A stretch of DNA of 12,035 bases from an uncultured Acetatifactor sp. (GCA_910589655.1 CAJUTJ010000107.1:1-12035), one strand, 5' to 3'. Numbered from the stretch's first letter, positions 1 through 6,237 are shown. The notes: a model not told the origin generated them from the letters alone. Made by a program: numbers and translations.

Positions 1-17
1 ATACCTTGTTAATCAAG

Positions 18-30
18 GGCGCGAAGCGCC
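18..30. repeat. Short GC-rich hairpin near the left edge
   Basis: The arms GGCGC (18-22) and GCGCC (26-30) pair perfectly around a GAA loop. No T-run follows directly; the next one, at 57-64, is too far away for a standard intrinsic terminator. The segment 1-90 has no supported gene. It is probably the left end region of the mobile element or the 3' flank of an unseen gene. Confidence 0.4.
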
Positions 31-90
31 GCACATTTTGTACGGTTTGTCAACCCCTTTTTTTAAAAAGCTGGGGGAATTTATAAAAAA

Positions 91-130
91 GGAATCCCAA
101 AAGCCGCATAAAATAAGGCTTAGAGATTCC
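91..130 (+). other. Nested stem-loop in the leader of the 71-aa gene
   Basis: An outer stem GGAATC (91-96) / GATTCC (125-130) encloses an inner stem AAGCC (101-105) / GGCTT (117-121). The structure ends 37 nt before the start codon at 167 and 21 nt before the Shine-Dalgarno GGAGGA. It could act as a 5'-UTR structure or as a DNA recognition site. The pairing is seen directly; the role is not known. Confidence 0.45.
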
Positions 131-166
131 GAGAGTCTATATTATAAATATGGAGGAATTTTCAAT

Positions 167-382
167 ATGAATGTACGCAACGAAATCAAGGCACAGATCA
201 TCCGTGCCGGAATGACCATGCAGGAAGTGGTTGACCTGCTCTCAGACGAGTATGGTTGGAGCGACAGCGTTTCCAACCTATCCGCAAAATTGCAGCGGGA
301 AAGCATCCGATACAAGGAAGTATTGGAACTTGCCGATGTGCTGGGATACGACATCGTATGGCAGCAAAGACGGGAGAAGTGA
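167..382 (+). CDS. Small 71-aa HTH-like protein of a mobilizable element
   Basis: The chosen ATG has GGAGGA (152-157) upstream at about 9 nt. The frame stays open upstream to a TTG at 38, but that start has no ribosome binding site and would read through the leader hairpin. The product begins MNVRNEIKAQIIRAGMTMQE and looks all-helical. An early helix followed by MTMQEVVDLLS and a second region NLSAKLQRESI resembles a helix-turn-helix; this is inferred from pattern only. The overall shape recalls small DUF6471-like proteins, which is family recollection and not proof. Similar ~70-aa proteins sit upstream of MobV relaxases in clostridial elements and are sometimes misannotated as LLM-class oxidoreductases, for which they are far too short. 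A DNA-binding or relaxosome accessory role is plausible but unproven. Confidence 0.7.
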   Translation: MNVRNEIKAQIIRAGMTMQEVVDLLSDEYGWSDSVSNLSAKLQRESIRYKEVLELADVLGYDIVWQQRREK

Positions 383-415
383 TGCCCCGGCAACAGCCTT
401 TCGCATCGCCCGTCC

Positions 416-609
416 CCATAGGCGCACCGCTGCCTATGGATGGCAGTGAAAAATGCGATTTTCGCTGCCACCGTCTGCAAGAGGAGGTTCACCGGAACAG
501 ATTCATGCAGACGTGCTGACCATGGGCAAAGTTGCAGACATTTTCGCCTTGGTCAGCAGAGGTTGCCGCAGCAACCGCACTCCCCCTCGGGAGAGCCCTC
601 GGAGAGCCC
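416..609. other. Hairpin-dense non-coding block next to oriT
   Basis: The stretch 383-725 has no supported gene. Within it, stems follow one another: CCATAGGC 416-423 / GCCTATGG 432-439; TGGCAG-T-GAAAA 441-452 / TTTTC-G-CTGCCA 459-470; GTCTGCA 473-479 / TGCAGAC 506-512, enclosing GTTC 487-490 / GAAC 495-498; TGCTGACCA 514-522 / TGGTCAGCA 550-558; GGTTGC 561-566 / GCAACC 571-576 with a CGCA loop; CTCCC 580-584 / GGGAG 589-593. GGAGAGCCC is then repeated at 590-598 and 601-609. Several open frames cross the block but none has a good start or a recognisable product. It may be a structured oriT accessory region, a single-strand origin, or a structured RNA; the sequence alone does not decide. Confidence 0.7.
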
Positions 610-610
610 A

Positions 611-675
611 CGGCACTTTGCAGCCAGTATGGATGAAAGTGTCATAGTGGGTTATTACACTTTGAAAAAGTGCCG
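611..675 (+). other. oriT: MobV-type origin of transfer (oriT)
   Basis: The core TAGTGGGTTA (645-654) differs by one base from the pMV158 nick region as I recall it, TAGTGTG/TTA. That places the predicted nick between 651 and 652. The core sits in an inverted repeat, AAAGTGTCATA (636-646) and TATTACACTTT (653-663), matching at 10 of 11 positions around a 6-nt loop, the same geometry as the pMV158 oriT. An alternative hairpin CACTTT (658-663) / AAAGTG (667-672) overlaps it. A wider pair CGGCACTTT (611-619) / AAAGTGCCG (667-675) brackets the site. Overlapping alternative stems are typical of this oriT class. The MobV relaxase gene begins 50 bp downstream, as expected for a cognate pair. Confidence 0.82.
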
Positions 676-725
676 TTTCCCGGTTTTCCCGCTGTCTGCA
701 AATCTCAAAGAAAGGACAAAAATCC

Positions 726-2015
726 ATGTCAAGAAATGACGGAATAGACCGCACCGCAGCCCGGAATCAGGACTTACCGACGCCGGACGATGTAGCAAAA
801 ATACAGGAACACAATGAGCGTGAAAAGGACAGTTACAGCAATCAGGATATTGTGCCGGAACGCACTCCGCTGAATGTTCACTTCAAAGATCCTACCGATG
901 ATTATGTGAAAATGTTTGAGCAGATGGAACAGGATGGCGTGATTTCCACCAGAGGGTTGAAACCGGATGCCATCAAATACGGTGAGTTGGTATTCGATGT
1001 GAACTCCGCTTACTTCTACAACCACGGCGGCTATGAATTTGCAAAACAGTTTTATGCCGATGCCTATAAAGCCGCCGTGGAGATCGTGGGCGGTGAGCAG
1101 TATATCCTTTCCGCTGTGATGCACGCCGATGAGCGTAACCGGGCCATGTCCGAAGCATTGGGCGAGGATGTGTACCACTATCACCTCCATGTGGTTTATA
1201 TCCCGGTGGTAGAAAAGCAGATCCTTTGGTCGAAGCGGTGTAAGGATGAATCCCTCCGGGGAACAGTAAAGGAAACGATCATGCAGGTCAGCCGAAGTAA
1301 GAAATGGGATTCCAAGCCAGTGCTTGACGAGGATGGAAATCCAAAGCTCAATGAAAAAGGAAAAAAGATTTTGAGGTCATCCTACAGTGTATTGCAGGAT
1401 GACTTTTTTCATTTCATGCGTGCTGCCGGATATGACGATGTGGAGCGTGGAGAGCGTGGCAGCACCGAAGAACATCTGACAGTGACGCAGTTCAAGGTAC
1501 AGGCTGAGCAGCAGCGGTTGGAAGCTGTGATCGGACAGGTGGCACAGGCAGAACAGAGTTTGGAGGATGCCAAAGCTGCCACGGAGAAACAGAAAAAGAA
1601 ACTGGAAGTTCTGCAAAAGGAGACAAAGGCGGCTAAGACCATTGCGCTGACGGTGCAGGATATTGAAGCGATGGGAAAGAAAGCCACATTCGGAAACAAG
1701 ATCACGCTGACAACGGATGAATGTGACACACTCAAACGCTATGCGGTCAACGGTATTATCGCTAATGCTGACAACAAGCGACTGAAAGAAAAATTGGCTT
1801 CCGCAGAAAAGACGGTTTCCATCTGGAAACAGCGGTACGAAGCAGTAAATGAAAAATATATGGAACTCAAACAGAAAGCCCAGCCTTTCTTGGATGCACT
1901 GGAAATCGCATCTGAAAAGGTTCGGGCTTTTATCAATTCTATCCTCGCCAGAGGAAAGGAAACACAGGAACACAAAGCACCTGCCCGTAAGCGTGGACAG
2001 GGCATGGAAATTTGA
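726..2015 (+). CDS. MobV/Pre-family relaxase (plasmid mobilization protein)
   Basis: This 429-aa protein should nick one strand at the adjacent oriT and pilot it during conjugative transfer by a helper element. The start ATG follows GAAAGGA (710-716). Motif HNER at residues 29-32 matches the MobV HNxR motif, whose His is the DNA-linked nucleophile in MobM of pMV158. The segment NQDIVPERTPLN (39-50) is the family signature after it. The metal-binding motif runs from HADER (H133) to HYHLHVVYIP (H151, H153, H155). In many MobV proteins the two halves are nearly adjacent (HxDExxPHxH); here about 15 residues separate them. Residues 255-400 are largely coiled coil, rich in Glu, Gln, Lys and Ala, as in the dimerisation/accessory part of the family. 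The basic tail ARKRGQG may bind DNA. Length is normal for Mob/Pre enzymes. Confidence 0.92.
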   Translation: MSRNDGIDRTAARNQDLPTPDDVAKIQEHNEREKDSYSNQDIVPERTPLNVHFKDPTDDYVKMFEQMEQDGVISTRGLKPDAIKYGELVFDVNSAYFYNHGGYEFAKQFYADAYKAAVEIVGGEQYILSAVMHADERNRAMSEALGEDVYHYHLHVVYIPVVEKQILWSKRCKDESLRGTVKETIMQVSRSKKWDSKPVLDEDGNPKLNEKGKKILRSSYSVLQDDFFHFMRAAGYDDVERGERGSTEEHLTVTQFKVQAEQQRLEAVIGQVAQAEQSLEDAKAATEKQKKKLEVLQKETKAAKTIALTVQDIEAMGKKATFGNKITLTTDECDTLKRYAVNGIIANADNKRLKEKLASAEKTVSIWKQRYEAVNEKYMELKQKAQPFLDALEIASEKVRAFINSILARGKETQEHKAPARKRGQGMEI

Positions 2016-2031
2016 TGGAGGTAACTGCCTA

Positions 2032-2217
2032 TTGAAGAAATATTATGAGGATGCAAAATATAATGCGGCATTTGTCTGCTGTGTAGATGTTATGAGCCAG
2101 ATGCTCCAAAAATATGGACATCAGGTTTTGGATAAATTGGAACAGGATGCCCCGCAGAAAGTGGAGCATTCCGAGGAAAGTAATCAAGCGCAGCCTTTGA
2201 CGGATAATGCAGCGTAA
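2032..2217 (+). CDS. Hypothetical 61-aa protein after the relaxase
   Basis: The start is TTG at 2032, preceded by a strong GGAGG (2017-2021) at a 10-nt spacing. An upstream in-frame extension overlaps the relaxase in another frame and has no better site. The product begins with KKYYEDAKYNAAF; it has one short hydrophobic stretch (NAAFVCCVDVMSQML) and then an acidic, Gln/Ser-rich tail. There is no convincing signal peptide or known domain. It lies 16 bp after the relaxase stop and is probably co-transcribed with it. The palindrome at 2230-2280 then ends this operon. Function not recognised. Confidence 0.6.
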   Translation: MKKYYEDAKYNAAFVCCVDVMSQMLQKYGHQVLDKLEQDAPQKVEHSEESNQAQPLTDNAA

Positions 2218-2229
2218 AAAATTACAATT

Positions 2230-2280
2230 TACACGTTGCGTATTCGATGTAGCTATGCTATAATGATTACGCAACGTGTA
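2230..2280 (+). terminator. 13-bp inverted repeat with T-tract: terminator and/or operator
   Basis: TACACGTTGCGTA (2230-2242) and TACGCAACGTGTA (2268-2280) are perfect complements separated by 25 nt. A T-rich tract, TTTTTTGTTTTTT (2281-2293), follows directly, so RNA arriving from the mobilization genes could end here. The loop is longer than in typical terminators. The loop also holds the -10 box of the promoter for the next gene, and the left arm holds the likely -35 box, so the same palindrome could be an operator. Both readings come directly from the sequence; which one operates is inference. Confidence 0.6.
2236..2264 (+). promoter_or_regulatory. Extended -10 promoter for the HTH/recombinase genes
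   Basis: TATAAT (2259-2264) is a perfect -10 box preceded by TG at 2256-2257 (extended -10). A partial -35, TTGCGT (2236-2241), lies at a 17-bp spacing. Transcription would start near 2271, inside the right arm of the palindrome, giving a leader of about 38 nt before the HTH start. A repressor bound to the palindrome would cover the whole promoter. Confidence 0.65.
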
Positions 2281-2308
2281 TTTTTTGTTTTTTATGGAGA
2301 AAAGATTG

Positions 2309-2539
2309 ATGGATTGTAAGAACAGAATTATCAAGTTGCGGGAAAGCACAGGACTGAACCGGAAAGATTTTTGTAAGCTCGTTCATATCCCTTACCGGAC
2401 TATGACCGAGTGGGAATTGGATAACCGCCATGCACCGGATTATGTGCTGTGGCTTTTGGAGTATTATATCCGCAACGAGGGACTTATGGTAAAAGAAATG
2501 AATGAGGGAGGTGGAGATTCTGAAAAAGAAACAAACTAA
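2309..2539 (+). CDS. Small HTH DNA-binding protein upstream of the recombinase
   Basis: This is a 76-aa protein. The start ATG at 2309 has GGAG (2296-2299) at a 9-nt spacing; the in-frame ATG at 2294 lies within that site and is less likely. The N-terminal ~55 residues form an XRE/phage-repressor-like helix-turn-helix: IIKLRESTGLNRKDFCKLV is helix 1-2 and HIPYRTMTEWELDNRHAP is the recognition helix and following turn. The C-terminus is acidic and unstructured. Its stop lies inside the recombinase gene, a 38-bp overlap, so the two are probably translationally coupled. The palindromic promoter immediately upstream makes autoregulation, and control of recombinase levels, a reasonable inference. 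It could alternatively be a recombination directionality factor, which is often a small DNA-binding protein beside the recombinase. Confidence 0.75.
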   Translation: MDCKNRIIKLRESTGLNRKDFCKLVHIPYRTMTEWELDNRHAPDYVLWLLEYYIRNEGLMVKEMNEGGGDSEKETN

Positions 2540-4466
2540 ATGTTATCTTTATACAAGAGTGTCCACCTCTATGCAGGTTGACGGGTACAGCTTGGATGCC
2601 CAGCGTGACAAGCTGCGAAAGTATGCGGCATACGAAGATATGATTATTGCCGGGGAGTATTCTGATGAGGGATTTTCTGGAAAGAACATCCAAGGACGGC
2701 AGGACTTCCAACGGATGCTGAATGACATCCAGGACTGTAAGGACGGCGTATCTTATGTGCTGGTCTTTAAGCTCTCCCGATTTGGCAGAAATGCGGCAGA
2801 TGTTCTGAACTCTTTGCAGCTCATGCAGGATTTCGGTGTCAATCTGATCTGCGTGGAGGATGGCATTGACAGTTCCAAGGATGCCGGAAAGCTGATGATC
2901 TCCGTGCTGTCTGCGGTGGCAGAAATAGAGCGAGAGAATATCCGCACCCAGACAATGGCAGGACGTGAGCAAAAGGCTCGTGAGGGCAAGTGGAACGGTG
3001 GTTTCGCTCCTTATGGCTATAAACTGGAAAACGGCGATCTTGTCATTGCGGAGGATGAAGTGGAGGTAATCCGTGTTATTTATGACCGATATATTCACAC
3101 CAACGAGGGTGTTGCCGGAGTTGCAAAATATCTGAACCGCAATGGCTTTGTCAAGAAGCTGCGGCAGAACAATACCATTCCCGGATTTTCAAGGAGCTTC
3201 GTGCAGGACGTACTGGACAATCCCGTTTACATGGGGAAGATCGCCTATGGCAGACGCAGGACGGAAAAGAAGCAAGGTACAAGAAATGAGATGCACGTGG
3301 TTGAGCAGGCAGAGTTCCCTATTTATGCGGGGCAGCACGAAGCAATCGTTTCGGAAGAAGATTGGTATCTGGCACAGGAAAAGCGCAAGATCAATTCCTT
3401 TAAGCGGGAAAAGGTCAACAATCCAGACCATGCACACATCCTGTCCGGTATTCTGAAATGTCCATGCTGCGGAAAGAGTATGTACGGCAATATCGCCAAG
3501 GCGCACAGCAAGGACAAGAAAACGAGGTATTATTACTACTGCAAAAACACAGTAACACCAACCGGACATGAGTGCAGCTTCCGACTGAATATCGAGCAGA
3601 CGGAGATCAACAAGTTTGTGGCTAAGATTATATCTGCTATGGTCAACAATCCCCGGTTTGTAGAAGCGATTCAAGAAAAAATTGGTACGGCAGTTGATAC
3701 AGAGGATATGGAAAAGCAGATCGCCGTTCTGCAAGGGCAGTTGAAGCAAGCCTTTGGAACGAAAAGCCGCTTGGAGCGTCAGATGGACACCTTGGATATC
3801 AACGATGCTCACTATGACAGAAAGATTTTAGACTTGCAGCGCCGCTATGATGAGCAGTATGACACGATAGAAGAAATCGAAGTTCAGATTGGAGAATTGC
3901 AAAGTCAAATACGCAGCATCCAGCAGGAGAAGATTTCCGGTGACAATATCTATCGCTTGTTGCTGGCATTTGATGAAGTCTACCATTCCGCAACTGAAGC
4001 GGAACAGAAAGAATTTATGAAAGCCTTTATCGAGCGAATTGAAATGTTCCCGGAGAAAAGGAAAGACGGAAGCTGGATAAAGAAGATTGTATTCAATTTC
4101 CCTGTTCCTGTTGATGGCGAGGAAGTGAAAGAACTTCCCTTGGAAACTGAACCAACTGTCGAGACGGTGTGTTTATTGTCCAAACTTAACGCAAAGCAAC
4201 ATATCGAGATAAACTTGGATATGGACGAGCTGGATCTGACCGATGCGGAGAAGAAAGCTACCTACCAAGAAATCAAAGATTATGTGATGGAGCATAGCGG
4301 CTTGAAAGTCAGCAGCTTGTATATCGCACAGGTAAAACAGAAGTGCGGTATCATCGAACGTGAGAACTACAACAAGCCGAAGTCTGAGGACGCTAAACAG
4401 CCCCAATGCCCGCCGGATAAAGAAAAAGCAATCAAGGAGGCATTGAAGCACTTCGGCATGATTTAA
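2502..4466 (+). CDS. Large serine recombinase with an rlmD-derived tail
   Basis: Integrase/excisionase of the mobile element, 654 aa. The resolvase domain (about 13-155) has the catalytic Ser at residue 21 in YLYTRVST, the active-site region KLSRFGRNAAD (90-100) and the AEIERENIR helix (140-148). A Recombinase domain (about 165-270) follows. A zinc ribbon is indicated by Cys320, Cys322/323, Cys347 and Cys358. A coiled coil at about 400-475 is the usual subunit-contact module. The core-like end is near residue 550. The remaining ~100 residues, from VETVCLLSKL (553-562) on, match the tail I know from clostridial RlmD/RumA. Start choice is open: ATG 2502 has only a weak site, whereas AGGGAGGT (2505-2512) lies 8 nt before a CTG at 2520, and the resolvase homology begins after both. 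Confidence 0.93.
   Translation: MREVEILKKKQTKCYLYTRVSTSMQVDGYSLDAQRDKLRKYAAYEDMIIAGEYSDEGFSGKNIQGRQDFQRMLNDIQDCKDGVSYVLVFKLSRFGRNAADVLNSLQLMQDFGVNLICVEDGIDSSKDAGKLMISVLSAVAEIERENIRTQTMAGREQKAREGKWNGGFAPYGYKLENGDLVIAEDEVEVIRVIYDRYIHTNEGVAGVAKYLNRNGFVKKLRQNNTIPGFSRSFVQDVLDNPVYMGKIAYGRRRTEKKQGTRNEMHVVEQAEFPIYAGQHEAIVSEEDWYLAQEKRKINSFKREKVNNPDHAHILSGILKCPCCGKSMYGNIAKAHSKDKKTRYYYYCKNTVTPTGHECSFRLNIEQTEINKFVAKIISAMVNNPRFVEAIQEKIGTAVDTEDMEKQIAVLQGQLKQAFGTKSRLERQMDTLDINDAHYDRKILDLQRRYDEQYDTIEEIEVQIGELQSQIRSIQQEKISGDNIYRLLLAFDEVYHSATEAEQKEFMKAFIERIEMFPEKRKDGSWIKKIVFNFPVPVDGEEVKELPLETEPTVETVCLLSKLNAKQHIEINLDMDELDLTDAEKKATYQEIKDYVMEHSGLKVSSLYIAQVKQKCGIIERENYNKPKSEDAKQPQCPPDKEKAIKEALKHFGMI
4158..4466 (+). 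other. Putative attachment-site core and rlmD (rumA) 3' remnant
   Basis: The codons for VETVCLLSKL at 4158-4187 resemble the conserved C-terminus of the TrmA/RlmD methyltransferase family (HVETVxLLS). The following ~95 residues (ATYQEIKDYV, YIAQVKQKCGIIERENYNKP, QPQCPP, EALKHFGMI) are, from memory, the C-terminal extension of RlmD in Clostridia. The simplest reading is that the element inserted near the 3' end of rlmD and the recombinase frame now runs through the junction (attR) into the chromosomal remnant. The matching 5' part of rlmD and the other att copy should lie left of this window. A fusion carried as a stable part of the element is the alternative. Confidence 0.55.
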
Positions 4467-4477
4467 GGAGGGCGAAG

Positions 4478-5081
4478 ATGGTGCGCTTTAACAATTTTCA
4501 AAAATATATTGACGAGCATATGACGGAACAAATTACAGTCGGAAAGAGCGGGGCAAGTGTATATGGGCTGGATCATATACACATAGCAAAGCATATCCGG
4601 CGTAATTTGATGCAGTCTGGTGCTGATTGGGATTCATATCGGCGAGAGTCGCAGTTTTATTCTTCTTACACATCTGAAAAATTCCCTTTCCTGCCGAGGG
4701 TATATCATTGCCACCAGACGGATGAGGAAATTCAACTCATCATGGAGAAATACTGTCTGGTTGACAGATACAATCTGGATGATGTCGTGCTGGAAAAAGT
4801 TTTTGATGTGTTGGCTCAGATTCATAATATGCCGATTCCAGAGTTCATACCTAAAATGGATGCCGGCGCATTAGGAAAAAGCTATTCAAATGTATTGTCG
4901 ATTCTCGACTGCCGGTATTACACATGATGAAATCTCAATGCAGATGAGTTTGGCTAATCTTAATACTTCGTTTATACACTGGCACAACTATCTTCGAGGA
5001 TGTTCGATAGAGAGGGTACGGGGGATTTGGGATAAAATGATCGAGGATGCAGAGTATCTTTACAGTGTGTGTATCCGCTGA
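4478..5081 (+). pseudogene. Broken APH-family phosphotransferase
   Basis: The start ATG follows AAGGAGGG (4465-4472), 11 bp after the recombinase stop. Residues 1-144 look like the N-lobe of an aminoglycoside-phosphotransferase-like kinase: VGKSGASVYGL as the nucleotide loop, a Lys in HIAKHI, a Glu in RRESQFY, hinge-like LIMEKY, then LAQIHNMPIPEF. The frame stops at 4927. Sequence that reads as the C-terminal helices of such a protein (AGITHDEISMQMSLANLN and on) continues in a different frame from about 4905 to 5081. Between the parts, the catalytic HGD loop and the DxD/DW metal site are missing altogether. So there is an internal deletion plus a frame change near 4900-4915, and the product cannot be an active kinase. 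Substrate unknown. Confidence 0.75.
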
Positions 5082-5091
5082 TTACATCGTT

Positions 5092-5119
5092 TTGAAAGCA
5101 CAATATGATGGTATATATT
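5092..5119 (+). promoter_or_regulatory. Sigma-A-type promoter for the acetyltransferase
   Basis: TTGAAA (5092-5097) and TATATT (5114-5119) each match 5 of 6 consensus positions, with a 16-bp spacer. A start near 5126 gives a ~37-nt leader to the ATG at 5163. This suggests that the acetyltransferase is expressed independently of the broken gene upstream. Confidence 0.5.
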
Positions 5120-5162
5120 GGTTATGTAAAAGCATTTGCCAAATGATGAGAGTGTGATAGGT

Positions 5163-5726
5163 ATGGAGAAACTAAGGAAATTTGACGTAAAGCAACTGAA
5201 TATTGTAAATATTACTCCGGAACTTCTCAAGAACTTTGCTCACTGTCAAAAGATTACGAAAAAATGGGTAAAACGGGACGATGTATGGGAGCTTACAGAT
5301 GTATCGCTCCTGCGTGAGTGGGGGGAAGAAAAGCGAATTTGGATTACCGAGTATATGTGCCAACAAATAGATCGTGGCGGCATTACAGTTGGAGTCTTTT
5401 GCGGTGAGCTTTTGATAGGATTTTGCTGTGTGGACGGTACTGTATCCGGCAATTTTGCGAAGTATGCAAATTTGACGATGCTTTTCGTTGATGATAATTG
5501 GAAACGGAACGGAATTGGAAAACTGCTTCTGCAGGAAGCTCGTGAACACGCAATAAAACTCGGTGCAGAAAAGATTTTTGTTTCCGCTATACCATCAGCA
5601 GAGACGATTGCCTTTTATCTTAAAATGGGTTGTGTCGATGCTGATGAAATAGTAGAAGCTTTTGTGGACTCAGAGGATGACCGCTATTTAGAACTTATGG
5701 TTAATCCGGAAAAAGTGTCTTGTTAA
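5163..5726 (+). CDS. GNAT-family N-acetyltransferase
   Basis: A 187-aa protein expected to transfer an acetyl group from acetyl-CoA to an amine; the substrate is not evident. The GNAT core is clear: GVFCGELLIGFCCVDG as beta strands, ANLTMLFVDDNWKRNGIGKLLLQEA (about 102-126) containing the acetyl-CoA pyrophosphate loop RNGIGK (115-120), then IFVSAIPSAETIAFYLKMGC, the usual late strand and alpha-4 with the FYLKMGC motif. The N-terminal ~60 residues are helical and specific to its subfamily. ATG 5163 starts the conserved part; the frame is open to a TTG at 5136 without a better ribosome site, and even at 5163 the site is weak. It follows a decayed phosphotransferase, so the pair may be a worn modification or resistance cluster. 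Confidence 0.85.
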   Translation: MEKLRKFDVKQLNIVNITPELLKNFAHCQKITKKWVKRDDVWELTDVSLLREWGEEKRIWITEYMCQQIDRGGITVGVFCGELLIGFCCVDGTVSGNFAKYANLTMLFVDDNWKRNGIGKLLLQEAREHAIKLGAEKIFVSAIPSAETIAFYLKMGCVDADEIVEAFVDSEDDRYLELMVNPEKVSC

Positions 5727-5787
5727 CGCTGTCATGAAGTGAGGAGGAAAGGTTGAATAAAAATGCGTATTCAACTATTGATTTGAG

Positions 5788-5805
5788 TGCGCGCCGCAGC
5801 GCGCA
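5788..5805. repeat. Perfect 7-bp GC hairpin with a CGCA loop
   Basis: TGCGCGC (5788-5794) and GCGCGCA (5799-5805) pair perfectly around CGCA. The same CGCA loop closes the GGTTGC/GCAACC hairpin at 561-576. No T-run follows. Confidence 0.5.
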
Positions 5806-5861
5806 GATGGGTATAAAAATGTATCAGAAATTGCAAGCTCTTTTTTGCTGCATTTTTATGG

Positions 5862-5884
5862 GAGCCAGTGACGGCTCTTTTTTT
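5862..5884 (+). terminator. Intrinsic terminator-like hairpin
   Basis: GAGCC (5862-5866) and GGCTC (5873-5877) pair around a 6-nt loop and run straight into seven Ts (5878-5884). It lies 136 bp after the acetyltransferase stop and would end transcription from that gene. The stem is short, so efficiency is uncertain. Confidence 0.5.
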
Positions 5885-6057
5885 CGTTGGAGAAAGGAGG
5901 GTGAGGGTCGTGGCATTCAGGATTCAGGGGATTACGGTGGCGATGATCCCTGTCCAAGGTTTTTGCCACACTTCATAACCTCCTAAACTAAAAAGTGCAG
6001 AGCCTTGATAATTCAATAAAGACTTTACACTTTCCGGTTTATAGGTTGCTATTCAGT

Positions 6058-6237
6058 TTAAAGAGTTATATCTTCAACATTCACGCCTAAAGATGATAAC
6101 TTTGCAATGGTTACTTTGATTAAATAATCAAGCATTTCATTTTCATGACCGCCATTTGCTTTTTTAATTTGCTGTAAATCTGTATATCTGTCAATGGTTA
6201 CTGTAATCAATTCTTTATCAGACACTTCTTGCACCAT
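6058..6237 (-). CDS. Hypothetical 59-aa protein, possibly ribbon-helix-helix
   Basis: ATG at 6237 is preceded on the - strand by AAGGCGGTGA, close to an ideal Shine-Dalgarno, and by a strong promoter. A longer in-frame version from a GTG at 6342 would begin upstream of that promoter, so it is unlikely. The product has a short beta-like segment (ELITVTID), a helix (RYTDLQQIKKAN), a Gly-Gly turn and a second helix (NEMLDYLIKVTIAKLSSLG). That order fits a ribbon-helix-helix DNA-binding fold, though this is shape reasoning and not a family match. It is the only gene inside the inverted-repeat unit and may act on those repeats. No domain recognised with confidence. Confidence 0.6.
   Translation of the reverse strand: MVQEVSDKELITVTIDRYTDLQQIKKANGGHENEMLDYLIKVTIAKLSSLGVNVEDITL

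Larger units (their letters stand above)
5727..6057. other. Gene-poor interval after the acetyltransferase
   Basis: A strong ribosome-site-like GAGGAGG (5739-5745) precedes a TTG at 5753 that opens a 77-codon frame to 5986. The frame has no recognisable domain, carries a GC hairpin (5788-5805) and contains a terminator-like hairpin, so I do not accept it as a gene with any confidence. A second site, AAAGGAGGGTGAGG (5893-5906), precedes a GTG at 5910 that gives only 22 codons. The right part contains the left arm of the inverted-repeat unit described separately. Confidence 0.4.

Noticed and set aside
416..593. CRISPR array or tandem-repeat locus
   Set aside because: The stems are all different in sequence, with no regularly spaced direct repeat apart from one duplicated 9-mer.
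142..754. Open frames on either strand across the oriT-proximal block
   Set aside because: They overlap the small gene or cross many hairpins, lack ribosome sites, and give low-complexity, Arg/Cys/Pro-rich products unlike real proteins.
5990..6033. AAAGTG/CACTTT stem as a terminator for the 59-aa gene
   Set aside because: The loop is about 30 nt and the T-run short. It is better explained as part of the inverted-repeat arm.
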